Below, in pieces: positions 47,530 through 60,376 of a DNA stretch of 64,000 nucleotides. The position numbers and the translations under genes are program-made. The number at the start of each line of letters is the position of its first letter. The stretch's first letter is position 1. The stretch comes from Hofstenia miamia (lineage: Eukaryota; Xenacoelomorpha; Acoela). The DNA lies in the NCBI GenBank assembly GCA_004352715.1, contig SCFE01000032.1, positions 1,363,241 to 1,427,240 on the forward strand, given 5' to 3'. The notes under the pieces were generated by a model, which was not told the origin of the DNA, did not search any database, and saw only the letters and a program-made list of their open reading frames with translations.

Positions 47530-47720
47530 AATGGTATTCTTTAAAATTTTTACTTCATAACTTAGTCCACAATCTTTTAGATGTTTAGAAATTGTTGAAT
47601 TAGTTTCATGTTTTTTGTTCCTTTACTTAGTTGTCAATCGCAATATCCGATATATTCTTCACCACAGCTAAATAAATCTTTAAATTAGATTTATCGGACA
47701 TATTAGTTGCTGATTTTAGA
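47530..47720 (-). pseudogene. GIY-YIG endonuclease fragment of a Penelope-like element
   Basis: Minus-strand pieces in alternating frames: LKIYL near 47690, CGEEYIGYCD near 47650 (the GIY/YIG core) and RNKKHETNSTISKHLKDCGL then SYEVKILKNT at 47620-47540, which resembles the rest of a PLE-type GIY-YIG domain. Part of it (47669-47722) is repeated after the N at 49499. Confidence 0.6.
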
Positions 47721-48411
47721 ATCATTACAAGAAATTGTAGCACAAATTGTTGTAGCCCTCTAACAGCAAAACAGAATGACGTTTCAATTACGTGTTAATA
47801 AAATGTACTTGAAATGGATATTGTTTTCTTTCTTAAATGCGTTTTTGGGCCTCTAGCATTTAAAAATCAACTATAGATTAAACTTACGGATAAATTTAGC
47901 CGAGCATCTATTATACAAATTGCCGGAAAAAATTTGTCTTGATCCTCTTCAATATTATATAATTTAAGGTATTTCCCTTGTTCGCACGACTTAACTTACC
48001 TCTTAAATTCATTAAATGCAAAATTGACACGAGAAATTCAAATGATATAGATATGATCTTAACATTATTTTATAGTATTAGCATTAACCAATTAGAATTG
48101 ATGATGTATTTGAACATTCGCGTGTTGGCATTTTCATGAAATTATATTCAATTGCATCTACTTCATTTTTCCCTTTATAAATTGACATATGGGATAAAAT
48201 TTTTTGCAAAATTTTGACACGTGAACAACTATAGCTAAGAACAAATTTTTTTTGCATTGCATAGTAAACCAATAGCGTTTAAACAATTGATGATGAGCTA
48301 GATAATATATTAATTTTAGGATATATAAATTTGTAAAAAACCTCTTTCACTTACAGTTAAGCATAGTGCATAATCTACGCCACACTTTCACTAGTTATTT
48401 GCTGACGTCAC
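47721..48411. other. No gene seen
   Basis: Probably more of the same decayed retroelement (minus-strand open stretch 48084-48272), but no motif is clear. Confidence 0.35.
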
Positions 48412-49498
48412 ATGGCACTGTTTAAATTTCTTGTAATGTTTATTATTCACAATAAACTATTCAATAAGTCAAAAAATGATTTTCCATCTGTTTTGAAAAG
48501 AGTGGACATTACTGCAGTCTACAAAAAAGGAGATCCACTGCTAGCAGAAAATTACCGTCCAATAGCTATTGGCAACCCATTTGCTAAAATCTTTGAAAGA
48601 TTGCTATACAATCAAATAATATCTTATAATTATGATAATAATTTGCTTTACAATAGACAGTTTGGACTCAGAAAGTCTTACAGCACTACAGATGCACTTC
48701 TTTACATAACTGAAAGTACCAGATATCACTTAAATNNNNNNNNNNNNNNNNNNNNNNNNNNNNNNNNNNNNNNNNNNNNNNNNNNNNNNNNNNNNNNNNN
48801 NNNNNNNNNNNNNNNNNNNNNNNNNNNNNNNNNNNNNNNNNNNNNNNNNNNNNNNNNNNNNNNNNNNNNNNNNNNNNNNNNNNNNNNNNNNNNNNNNNNN
48901 NNNNNNNNNNNNNATAACTGAAAGTACCAGATATCACTTAAATGAGAATATCTCTAGTGCAGTCGCCCTTTTAGATTTGAGCAAGACATTTGACAGTTTA
49001 AATTTTAACAACCTATATAAAAAGTTAGGTAATTACAATTTTTCGTCAAGTAGTATCGAATTAATAGCCGCATTTCTAGAAAAAAGGGAACAAAGAGTTA
49101 AAATAGGTACCACATTTTCAAAGTACATAGCTACAGAAAGGGGAGTTCCACAGGGCTCCGTACTTGGACCCATTTTGTTTACTTTGTATGTAAATGATAT
49201 GCAGGAATCGGTTAAATGTGAAGTGATTCAGTAAGCTGATGATACTTGCTTAATTACACGAGACCTTAATGTAAAAATTTCAGTAGAAAAACTGCGAAAA
49301 GATATAGGAAACATAATTCAATATTTAAACATCAATCAATTACAAGTAAATATGAGTAAAACGCAGTTCACAATATTTTCTCCTCCTATTAGGAAGACGT
49401 CATGCAAAGATGTTTCACTAAGTGTAGAGTCAGGAGTGAGCATAAATCAGGTTGACATCTTAAAATATCTCGGTGTAGAGATCGACCAGCAACTGACA
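48412..49498 (+). mobile_element. Jockey/CR1-type LINE, RT domain, 5'- and 3'-truncated
   Basis: The RT motifs are in order: VYKKGDPLLAENYRPIAIGN (about 48520), FGLRKSYSTTDALL (48660), VALLDLSKTFDSLNFNNLY (48965, Ala of DLSKAFD changed to Thr), ERGVPQGSVLGPILFTLYVN (49137), then Q-stop-ADDT (49233, the Tyr codon of YADD is now TAA) and VDILKYLGVEIDQQLT (49450). The endonuclease domain is absent on the left and the frame is cut by the N at 49499. One stop in an otherwise open frame indicates a fairly young but dead copy. Confidence 0.88.
48736..48913. other. Assembly gap with overlapping flanks
   Basis: The 30 bases left of the gap (ending CAGATATCACTTAAAT) are identical to the 30 bases right of it. 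In the protein, ITESTRYHLN is repeated on both sides and the RT continues without loss if one copy is dropped, so the 178-N gap probably has no real content. Confidence 0.9.
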
Positions 49499-49596
49499 NT
49501 AAATAAATCTTTAAATTAGATTTATCGGACATATTAGTTGCTGATTTTAGAATGAAGCTTTGAATTAAGTTTATAGAGCATATATCGTATGTTAAG

Positions 49597-49635
<39 letters not shown>

Positions 49636-49643
49636 TATAAATG

Positions 49644-51052
49644 TGCCGGAGTCCGGTATCCGGATGCGGTGTCTGGTAAAATCGGCAATTTCACAACCGG
49701 ATCTGGATATCCGGATTTTACCGGATAACATATTCTGAGATAAAACTTGATTTAAAAATGGAAATTTCGAAAAAGCTATATTTTTTCTATGATATGGAAG
49801 TTGTCATGCAACAAAACAAGTTTTTTTTTTTGACATATCAGGACGTACTCTATTTAGAATTTATTTATTTTCATCCGCATGAGGTCGATGTTAATTGAAA
49901 AATAAGGTTGTTCTTCATTAACAATTAGGGCAACCAAAAGTTATATTTTTTATGTTGTCTATTTTGCAGTTGCTTAAAATTAGATGGTTTCCAGTCCTGG
50001 GGGTGCAATTAAAGAGAAAGCTATAAAGTCATAAAAGTCATATTTTGTTTTTTTAAATATACGGTAATATTTGCCGCTGAAATTTCATAAAAGTCCTATT
50101 GTGGCATAGTTTCACTAAAATTAAGAAAAAAACTTAAGATTTAATGCTGGATTGTGATTACTTTAAATCATTTCAACTAAATATATATATATATATATAT
50201 ATATAATTTCATTTAATATACTTAATTGCCGAACCCCCATAAGCTTAATTGCTGACCGGACCCGACCCGAACCACTGGTCGACGCGTTTTTAAGATTGGC
50301 CATGTATATGGCAGCTAGAAAAATATTAAAGTAACTATATATATTATCATTTAATGGATTTTGCAAGACACACGTGTGGCAGAATTGTGCCATGCGTATT
50401 CAAGCGAAATATATGAGTTTTGGCAATCTAAATGCTATCATAAAAAATATCAAAGTTTTTTAATATTTGACCGAGTTGAAATTCCACCAGATGTTGTTAT
50501 TACTCCCATCATTGATCTTGGAAATGATACGTGTGAAACAAAGGCCTATATCAAATCACAATTAGAAATTAGTTTCACTGCTTTAATGGAAGAAAAGGAG
50601 ATGGATATTTAATCGGAATTGTATGCTAGATTATGAAAATCTCAAGCAACATTGGCTGCACTGAGAAAAACTCTTTACCTATGACCGAAATCTTAATCAC
50701 AATAATATATTGAAATGTATGTGCAGTTATGATAATTTAGTGAAATAGTTGCTTTAAAATTTGACTTTATATTATGCAAGAGTTTTTGTATTGCTTTAAA
50801 TCTTGTTCTCAGTAATAGAAAACGTTTAAGATTGCATAAATAGATCATTTGAAAAGTTGATGGTGACATTTATTGCAAATTGAACAAAATTCCGTCATGT
50901 TTTGTTGTAAAAATAAGGTCAAATTTTTTCTTATGTAATATTTCTGGTTGCCCTATTAATAATTCAATAATGTATTATCCGATATCTGGCAGTCAAATTA
51001 TCTGGAATTATCCAGTATCCGGTTTATTCAATTCACTATCCAGATCCCATCC

Positions 51053-51056
<4 letters not shown>
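49644..51056. mobile_element. Candidate DNA transposon with CCGGATA-rich ends
   Basis: The left end (GCCGGAGTCCGGTATCCGGA) and right end (on the minus strand TAGGGATGGGATCTGGATAG, followed by repeated CCGGATA/TGGATAAT motifs) are both dense in CCGGAT-type repeats and both abut (AT)n. A second inverted pair, AATTAGGGCAACCA near 49922 and its reverse complement near 50950, lies inside. Subterminal repeats and a GGGATGGGATCC-like end are common in hAT-type elements, but no transposase domain is recognised. Confidence 0.4.
50364..50612 (+). CDS. Unidentified open frame within the CCGGATA-ended element
   Basis: Open for about 82 codons after a possible acceptor (ttttgcaag), reading DTRVAELCHAYSSEIYEFWQ, SKCYHKKYQSFLIFDRVEI, PPDVVITPIIDLGNDTCETK and AYIKSQLEISFTALMEEKEM. 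The balanced composition looks like real protein sequence, unlike most frames here. I do not recognise the family. No ATG lies in frame near the start, so it would have to be an exon or a fragment. Confidence 0.35.
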   Translation, partial: QDTRVAELCHAYSSEIYEFWQSKCYHKKYQSFLIFDRVEIPPDVVITPIIDLGNDTCETKAYIKSQLEISFTALMEEKEMDI

Positions 51057-51086
<30 letters not shown>

Positions 51087-51269
51087 NNNNNNNNNNNNNN
51101 NNNNNNNNNNNNNNNNNNNNNNNNNNNNNNNNNNNNNNNNNNNNNNNNNNNNNNNNNNNNNNNNNNNNNNNNNNNNNNNNNNNNNNNNNNNNNNNNNNNN
51201 NNNNNNNNNNNNNNNNNNNNNNNNNNNNNNNNNNNNNNNNNNNNNNNNNNNNNNNNNNNNNNNNNNNNN
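51087..51269. other. Assembly gap in (AT)n
   Basis: 183 Ns with TATATA on both sides; the missing sequence is probably microsatellite. Confidence 0.95.
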
Positions 51270-51280
51270 TATATATATAT

Positions 51281-51425
51281 CGTACATGGATATACAAAAA
51301 TAACTGTTATTGGTCTCGTATACGGTATAGTTACCACGTTTGAGTACAAGGATGTGAAACCTAAACTGATTGAGAGGATGGATGGGTATGTAAGATTAGT
51401 TTGTATTCTCAGCACTAACTTTTAC
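51281..51425 (+). other. Short coding-like stretch, unidentified
   Basis: Plus-strand frame VHGYTKITVIGLVYGIVTTF then EYKDVKPKLIERMDGYVRL. A donor-like GGGTATGTAAG follows MDG and an acceptor-like GGTATAG precedes VTTF. Family unknown; could be an exon or retroelement debris. Confidence 0.2.
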
Positions 51426-53499
51426 ATCCATTGACAGCAGTTTCAATATGTCTTGTTGCTTCAATTTGTTTCTGTTTATTACTGAGTTTTTTTACAAATA
51501 GACAATGCATATAGACGTGGAGTTGCGAATTCTAGCTCTTTACATTAATGCTGTCGCAATTCATAATAGATTGAGATATAATCTCAAAATATTTAAAAAA
51601 ATTATCCCATTTTAGAAAATTGAAGTTACTATGTATGTTTTTTAATAAAGACAGAGCTCTCCACATTGCTGATAGAAAAATTATTAAAATAAATTGAAAA
51701 ATTTTAGCAAATATGATGCATGTCAAAGCGCTTCTCATTTTTGTAGACAAAAATCATAATGTAAAAATTTCAAACGCAAGAATATAAATTCCATCAATGT
51801 TTGGATTGAACTTCGTCTATTATAATTATTGATACTTATTTGATTTAGTAAATCATAAATCAGCAATAGAGTGATACATATGGTTTGTAAAAAATCATAA
51901 ATCAGCAATAGAGTGATACATATGGTTTGTAAAAAATCTGTTAGTTGAAATCAGTATTATATTTCTAGGAATCTTGAATGAAATTTCTATATAGAAAACC
52001 AATAAAATTCGCTTATAAACATAATAATAGTAATGAAGTTGAAGTTCCTGAATTGAATTTACTGTGTGAATAACTATAATACTTTACCCTGAGTTGGTTC
52101 TGACGTGCTTCTTTTGGTTAATCTCTGTGCTTATCAGATTAAACATTTTCTCGCAAACGAATCGAGATCTTTATTCAGAGTATTTATTTTAGAAAACTAA
52201 TTGTAACGTTAATGCCATGAAGAGAATCATACAACTAGTGAAGTTCCAATAGATTGTAATATTTCCTATGCATATTCATTCAATATCGCTGATGATCATC
52301 TGCTGAATTCTTTGCATAATACGACGTAGCGTAATTTCTAATTTATAAAATAATGGCATTGAATATATTCATATATGTCATGAATACATAAAGTTTTTTC
52401 TTGATATGTACATCCCAAAAAGAAGAGCAATTAGACAATTTTTTCTAAATTATCTCACTTCCCATTCTGTACATTTTCCTAACAAAGCTTATCATGCCAA
52501 ACATATCAAACTCTTTTACGAAAAATGAACTGTTTGTTTCAATTGAACTCGATAGAATGGTTTTTTAATACTATAGCCCATATATAATTCCTGGAATAAA
52601 TTCTTTGGAAATATTTTTAAATCAGAACTGCCCCAAGATGGAAGTGGGCTAGTCAGGGTTGGGTATAAACATTGATTGAAATTTACACAACTATGCCCGT
52701 GATTCAATGTAAATACAGTGAATTCCAAATAAGTTGCAAACAATGAATTGAAGTTTTACGATATTTTCATATGCTCTTCAAAATGTAAACATTAATCTTC
52801 ATTTTCAATGTGTAGAATATGTTCGAATTTTCTAAAATGCCAATTTTTGTTGAAAAATAGAAAAAAATTTTTTGATAAGTTTTAAATGGGCCGAAATGGC
52901 ATTATTTAAATTTTATAGGCAGGAATTTTTACCCCATGACCATCCTTAGAACTGCCTACTCATAGCTACATCAATGACATCGAAACTAAGCCGAATTCCC
53001 ATATTGCTTCAAATTTTAATCTATGTTTCAGCTTAACATTTAGTTTACCTAATGAAATGTCAGAATTACCACTAACTGAACTCAAAATCTTCAATCAAAT
53101 TGTCTATTTTGGTACATGTTGCTTATTAAATCTTTTATAACTTTTCTACTCTTGGATGTCGGTTAGATGAAATGTATATTTGGTCTTTCAAGTATTACAT
53201 TTATAACTGCATTTATCATAACTGCTGGAAAAATTTGGCGTCACAGCTTTACAGTTACTAAATTTTCATAAGTAAGTAAGTAACGTTTTATTTCCAGTAG
53301 TGGCAAGGGCCACTAAAATGAACTTCGATGAAAATAAAACTTCATTTGCTCTGCACTGATTTGTGAAATCGATTGATAATGTTTGATATTCTACCTCAGT
53401 AAGAAAATGGAAAGAAATTGAAAATAATTTTCATAAATTTTTCTGCTAGTATTAGATAAATAGCAAGCAACCTACTAAAATTATTGTTATTTACCTTTA
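51426..53499. other. No gene seen; one 42-base tandem duplication
   Basis: AT-rich. Bases 51851-51892 are repeated at 51893-51934 (unit begins AATCATAAATCAGCAATAGA). At 53272-53335 a sequence AAGTAACGTTTTATTTCCAG resembles a retroelement 3' end. Confidence 0.6.
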
Positions 53500-54640
53500 A
53501 TATTTCTGTAACTAGCAACGTTATCTATATTAATGATCTCCCGCTAGTCACACTAAATCTATTCCTTCCCTATATACAGATGGTCTACAAATTGTTGCAA
53601 ATTCATTTGATGATCTTCGAACTGATATTCATAGACCTAATTTAATACAATAGACTAGTCAAAATTCTTACAGTTTCTTAAACTCCGCTAGTATTTTTCG
53701 ATAGAAGATAATAATATAAGTGCTCAGATACTTTTGTTGATAACGAGCTCACACTTTCAAGTGATTCGAAATAGTCTGTGCATATATTTTAAATATCAAA
53801 ACTGCAAAATGGTTTTCATTACCTTCAAAAATTTTACAAAGACAAGTTAGCATTATTTAAAGTCTTAAATATTTAAAACATTAGTTTCATCTATGGTATT
53901 GATTCTGAGCGCTACGGACATCACCAGTTTAGAAAATTTTCAAAGACAGTGCATTTCTTCGATTGCTACTGATGAAAATCGGTTAATTGAAATTAAATGT
54001 TTACATCCATGGTTTAATATAATTCTTATATAATACATTTTTTCCCCTGTAAAGCTGGTGACAAAGAAGAAATAAGAAATATTCGTTATTGTTACAGGTC
54101 ATATACAAACAAGCATATTAAACAACAAACGCTGATAATTTGGAAGCAGAAAAATATTTGTTTGATCAAGGCTAAAATATCTAGTAAGTTTTGAAACGTA
54201 CGAATAGAAGGTTTTTAGGGTCAATCTGTTCGTCTTAACACCAACTATTTCTAAATATATTAACTAATTCATCACTTTTCAGCAACATTTTTGCAATATG
54301 TATGCGAAAGATGTACATCTTCCAAATTCTTAAAAAACTTTTATAGGAGTAAAATAGCTAGCAAAAACTATACAAATGCTTATTTCTGTCATTTTGAAAA
54401 CATGAAAAGTTTGTACACTATTATTTAATACAAGTTGAATGATGCAGTAAATATGCACCAGATTGCTTTAATAGCTCCTACATGTTTTACGCTGATGATT
54501 GTTTAGCGTTTTCTGAGAATCCTGATATTTTGAATATGGGAATTGCTGAGTTTATAAGCTAGAATCGTCAAAACGAAATGACTATCAAATTTCCCGAATC
54601 CCAACTTCTGCTTTTTCGCTAAAAGTTATGTTGAATTAGA
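53500..54640 (+). pseudogene. Highly decayed LINE remnants
   Basis: Plus-strand fragments in shifting frames: YINDLP then LYTDGLQIVANSFDDLRTDI (53530-53635, YADDxxIV-type motif C), LENFQRQCISSIATDENRL (53925-53985, typical of the post-RT LINE tail) and SSYMFYADDCLAFSENPDIL (54473-54535, a second RT motif C). Two YADD-like motifs mean at least two elements are present. Confidence 0.6.
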
Positions 54641-54744
54641 GAGCTACCTTTAAGTGAATTTGCTAAAGAATTGGTTTAATTGTGGATTCTTTCTTAAACT
54701 AGTCTTGTCATGGAATTTCCCAGATTGAAAAGAGGGGGGGGGGG

Positions 54745-54865
54745 NNNNNNNNNNNNNNNNNNNNNNNNNNNNNNNNNNNNNNNNNNNNNNNNNNNNNNNN
54801 NNNNNNNNNNNNNNNNNNNNNNNNNNNNNNNNNNNNNNNNNNNNNNNNNNNNNNNNNNNNNNNNN
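54745..54865. other. Assembly gap inside poly-G
   Basis: 121 Ns flanked by 12 G on the left and 15 G on the right, a typical sequencing drop-out at a homopolymer. Confidence 0.95.
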
Positions 54866-54879
54866 GGGGGGGGGGGGGG

Positions 54880-56445
54880 GAATTCATTCTTTGTAAAACA
54901 CAATGTTCCTTTTCACACAAATATCTCTGTTAACTCTTTCACTGCGAAATTCGACTTTAGTCACACGGCCAACAGTATGTCTGACTGCGAAATTCGACTT
55001 CATTCCACATTTTTCCTGTTTTTTCTAATAAAATGTCCATGTAATTGACTATAATAAAGTGTTTTTTTAAGAAAAAAATTGATTTTCATTTTTTTGTGTC
55101 AAAATGACATTTTTTGAGAATTTCTGAAAATTCATGAAACGCAGTTAAAGGGTTAAAGATAACCTGATTCGTGCTTGTGTTCTTAGCAAAATTATGTATG
55201 ACAGCTTTTGTGGCCGTTGCCTTTACTGTCTTTGCACGTAAAAATTTTACCCTTAATCTTGCAACAAATTTCGGATTATTTCCCATTGTCAATTCGCATC
55301 AAAAGATTTTTAGAGATCTTGGACAGTCTAGTTCTTATTTATATACTCCTTTTTAATTTATATTTCACGATCGTGTTAATTAAGTCTTTTGTTGTTGTTT
55401 ATTTGATGTTTCATTTAGACTTCATAACGCATCATGTAACCATTTTAAAACTAATTTTTACAACGAAGTTATTTTAGATGTATTTGAAGAGTATATAATG
55501 ACAATTTTGACGGGTTTTGCCAATTATTTTCCCATTTCCTAATATCAAATTTTTAACAAAGACTGCAACAATTGTATCAAAACGGTACAATGCACAAAAC
55601 AAAAGTTAATCTTTACAAAATTTTCAATTTTTTACTAGCCACGCCAATTATAGCAAGTATATCAATCTTTTTGATGTACATATAACTGTCAAAAGAAGAT
55701 TATAAATGTAATCTTTGGCATATAAGCTGAATTATAAGGATTTTATAAAATTGCCCTAAAAATTTTTTAATTGCTCGATCTCTAGCCTGCATTTAGAAAT
55801 GCAAGAAGTGATCGCATTCCTTTAATACTTCTAGATAATAATCTACTGAAAAACCATTATAATCTTCACCAGAGAAAGCATTATATTTGAAGAATTATAT
55901 TAGATATAGTGGCTCTCTCATTTTTTGATTTTAAGCTTAACTTAGTTTTTCGTTTTTCATTGCTATGTACAAACTTAGGAATATACCAGCAATGATATCT
56001 TGATGCATACTTTGTTATCTTTATCAAGATATCATTGCTCTTATTGTTAACTTGAAAATCTCGGAATCATAAAATAACTAAAAACCTCGATCAAGCTAAC
56101 AACTTTCTTCAAAATTATACTCAAAACTAGTGTACCGCATGTTATACTCTTCAAAAATTCTTCCTGCTTACTACAATTTTGCAGGGCACTCAAATTCTTT
56201 TATCAAAAATTGCTGTTTGTCATTGAATCGGTCTATTGTAAAATATCTATTTACATTGTCAATTTATAGATATGCATTGCTGATATTCATATATTGAACA
56301 ATTAATTAGCACATTTTTTTGGTAAAAACAGATTGCTTTTTGAAATTTATAATAAATATGTACATTCTTGCAAATTCGAAAACAAATAATAAAATTTTTT
56401 CAATATTTACATTTATACAATATTAATACAAAAAAATTTAGACTG
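54880..56445. other. No gene seen; downstream region of CCDC103
   Basis: AT-rich. The sequence CTGCGAAATTCGACTT occurs twice (54942 and 54985) and an inverted GATATCATTG pair lies at about 55993-56038. No canonical polyadenylation signal for CCDC103 was found within 100 bases of its stop. Confidence 0.45.
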
Positions 56446-58687
56446 CTAAATATCAATTCCATATTTACTGGCAAGTACTTTAACTTCTTCTAACTCTCCA
56501 AAAGGGATAAGCAAATTAAAAATCTTTTTCATTTTTGATTTTTCCTCTTTGGAGAGAAATGCAACTGTTAGTGAAAAGCGCTTTGTAGTGGTCAATATTT
56601 CCAGAATGTAAATAAATACATCATAAGACGGACTTTCAATTTCTGATAGAATTAAAATTACTTGGCAAAATATATCTGTTGAAATAGGTTGATTGAGGAG
56701 TATATTACTGTGTTCTTTGAAAATAAGTTTTAGGAATGAGTAGCACTCATTAATGTGGTCTTTAGAACGATATAAAATCGACCATGTCTTTGAAAATGAA
56801 GTGACATCCTTTGGAGCACAACTCGAATTGGCAATCTAAAATATATATTACTAAATCGGGTTTATAAAGATAATAAATCGTACAGCTATTAACAAATAAT
56901 TATCTATAAAAGTACGAATATTTTTGAAAGCTCAAACAAACCAGAAAAATGGGCAGTCAATAAATTTACATTGTCACAGTGACAGCACGGAAATAGATTA
57001 GACAATGGAATAGGCTAAATACGCAGTAAAACCCAAACTATTAAAAAACAAGAAATGTATTGGCTCTTGCAAAGAGCAAATGACAATTGCCAATCCTTAA
57101 AACTAGTGTTAAAACAGCTATTAAAGGAAGTGGACTTTCCAAGTGAATGTATTTACTTAAATATTACTTGTTTATAGCTTTGGCGTTTATGAAATTATTG
57201 CCTTTAGCGTTACATTAGTTTGGTAGTAACGTCCAGCTTATTATAATGCCTTGTGTACGCAATATTAAAGTATGGCATTGTTAAACGTATGTGCATAAGA
57301 TTTGATTCTAAAATCGAGGAATTCACGAGATTATATCAAAAATTTGCATCTTTTCACTTTTTATGTACGATTCTATCATCATTTGAATATTTATTGCTTC
57401 TGTTTCTAGGTTGGAATCCAATTCAATGAAGCACTTTTAGAAGCCGTGTCCTAGACATTGATTCTTCCTTCAGAATTGTGAATGTAACTTTTTGCCAATC
57501 ACTTAGTCACACAGCTAAGAGAAGCAATTAATGCGTAGTCATGTCTGTGTGTATTCTGGGATCCGAATAAAACTATCCCCCTATATAGTGACAACTGCTT
57601 AAGCAAAAATGTTTACTATTGGTTTGATCAATTTAAGCCTGGAAGCACAATTCTATCGCACCAGAAAAAGCTGGAAGTTTGAGAACATTTACTCGATCAA
57701 ATATAATTAAATGAGCCAACTAGGTGGTATTGGAGAACAAAAAACCGTAGATGTTGGCTGTCAAAAAATGTTGTTAAATTTTTGAATTAAACGGTTTTAA
57801 AGCGTTTATTATGAAAATCAATGATACATTGTTTCCCTTCCAAAAAATTTGACCCTAAAGAAAATTTTAATTTTTTTAACTAACTCCTAATTTTGTAAAA
57901 TTTCGACTTTATTTTGAGCTTAAACATTTTAAAATATGTATGTATATGCATTAAAACTATTAAATTTCTAACTATTTAGACAGAATTGACCTTTATTTCA
58001 ATTTTAACTTTCTTTACTTTTGTTCGCCCTAGTAATTACTCCTTGGACATCAGGCAAATTAACCACTATTGATAGGCAACGTAAAAAAATCGCATCGAAT
58101 TAGCTAGTTAAGTATTTATAGTACATATTATTAATAACATATATAAATTGCATTTGATACAGACTTCTCATTTAGAAAAAACAGCAAGAAACAGCTTTGT
58201 TACTGCACCTAGGCGCGTTGAGTTCAATGAATTGCCGAGCTTAGAGTTGGCAAATTGCAGTAAGCTTGAAATTGGTTACTCGTAACTCACTAAGCTAGTA
58301 AACTCGTAACTCACTAAGCTAGTAACTCACCAGTAACTTACTAGTAACCTAGTAAAATATTCTGATTTCCTGCATTACCCATAATTATTGTGAATTTGTT
58401 TATCAAGATGTCCCAGTTAGTAGCTCATTGTTTGCATGACTGCATTAATGCAAGCAAAAGCGAAGACGCAAAATAATGTTGCATTCTCTCAAAAAATTGA
58501 AACAACTTAAAAGAATTGAACATGCTTTTAAATAAAAAATAGTCCTATTTATATATGAAAAAAATTTCTCAGACTCATAGGTACTGTGGCTTTTGCGTAA
58601 TCTAAATCGAGGGTTGAAAACGCAGCAAATTTAGACCCGCGGGTGCTTAGTACACTTTTCGAATAGCTTACCATGTAATGAGCGCCC

Positions 58688-58721
<34 letters not shown>

Positions 58722-58790
58722 NNNNNNNNNNNNNNNNNNNNNNNNNNNNNNNNNNNNNNNNNNNNNNNNNNNNNNNNNNNNNNNNNNNNN

Positions 58791-58822
<32 letters not shown>

Positions 58823-60341
58823 CAGTACGGGCCAAAAGTTTGGGAACACTTTCGAAATTTAGAAATTTTTGTATTTTACACTAAAAAATGCAATGTAGAA
58901 ACGATATAATAACATAATGTAGAAACAATATGATAAAACCGTGTAGAAAGTAAATAGTTAATTCAGAAAAACTCACTAACATTTTGTATGGCCGCCATTA
59001 TTGGCCAACACGCAGCAATGCCAATTGACATTAACTCGACCAGCTTTCTACAATAATCATCAGCAATCTCTGTGTACCATACCACTTTAATTTGCTCCTT
59101 CAGATCGTCGAGTGATGAGCATTGGCGCATCCTCAGACAGTTTTTGATGTGATGCCAGCAATTTTCTATGACTTTGAGGTCTGGGGAGTTTCCCGGCCAG
59201 TTCTCAAGCAGCTGAATGTCTTGTGATGCAATCCACAGTTTCATAACGTTGACGCGGTTGCAAGGAGCACCATCTTGTCGTAGTACAGATGTTCCGCGAA
59301 GCTGCAAAACATGGGAACTTTCTCCTAAATTATTTTGAGATAGGCCTTGGCTGTGACTCTCTCGTTGTGAGGAACAACATGCAGACCAGCACGCCCATTC
59401 ACAGTTATAGCACCCCAAATAATCACAGAAGGTGCTGAGCGGACAGTTTGTTGCGTGTAACGTGTGTCGAATCTTTGGTTTCTTGGTCGTTGAATGTATG
59501 GCCGATATGATGTAAACTAGCAAATCTAGGATTTGTCACTAAACATTACTTGATGCCACATCGCAGGGGTGTATTGTTGAAATTGCTTGCAGAAACGCAA
59601 CCAGTCTCGAATGTTCTTTGAAGACAATCGAGGTTTCGCTGCCGGTTCGCACGATGGAAGGTCAAAGGCAGTATTCAATCGACGCCTAATTGTGCGTGTT
59701 GATACATTCTGCACTACCGCACCTAGATTTGCTTTGACTTCAGAAGATGAAGAGAATGGTTGATTGACACGTAATGGTGAATGAGACGGTCAGTCTGAGG
59801 GGTTGTCACTTTTGGTCTTTCAGACCGCTTACGAGAGGAAAAAATTTGCAATTGCTGATAACGAGTAACACTTCTGGATACCGAATATACTGACACGCCC
59901 ATTCTAACAGCTTTAGCGCAATAATTGTACCCCTCCTCGTACAAGATATGAATTTGTGCACACTGTTGGTGAAATTTCACTAATATGGACCATATTTCAA
60001 ACTATAATGATAGTGCTTTTTCAGTGAAAATGTATTGTGTGTAAATCTAAAGTTGTGTTAATTTGATTGGCTAAATGAATCTGTTGAAAATTTTAAGAAA
60101 AAATAGGGAATTCCAGGAAGTTTACGAAGTTTCCAGGAAATGGCATAAACACGCTTTAGACAGGTTACTGTTTCCAAACTTTTGGCATATATATATANNN
60201 NNNNNNNNNNNNNNNNNNNNNNNNNNNNNNNNNNNNNNNNNNNNNNNNNNNNNNNNNNNNNNNNNNNNNNNNNNNNNNNNNNNNNNNNNNNNNNNNNNNN
60301 NNNNNNNNNNNNNNNNNNNNNNNNNNNNNNNNNNNNNNNNN

Positions 60342-60376
<35 letters not shown>

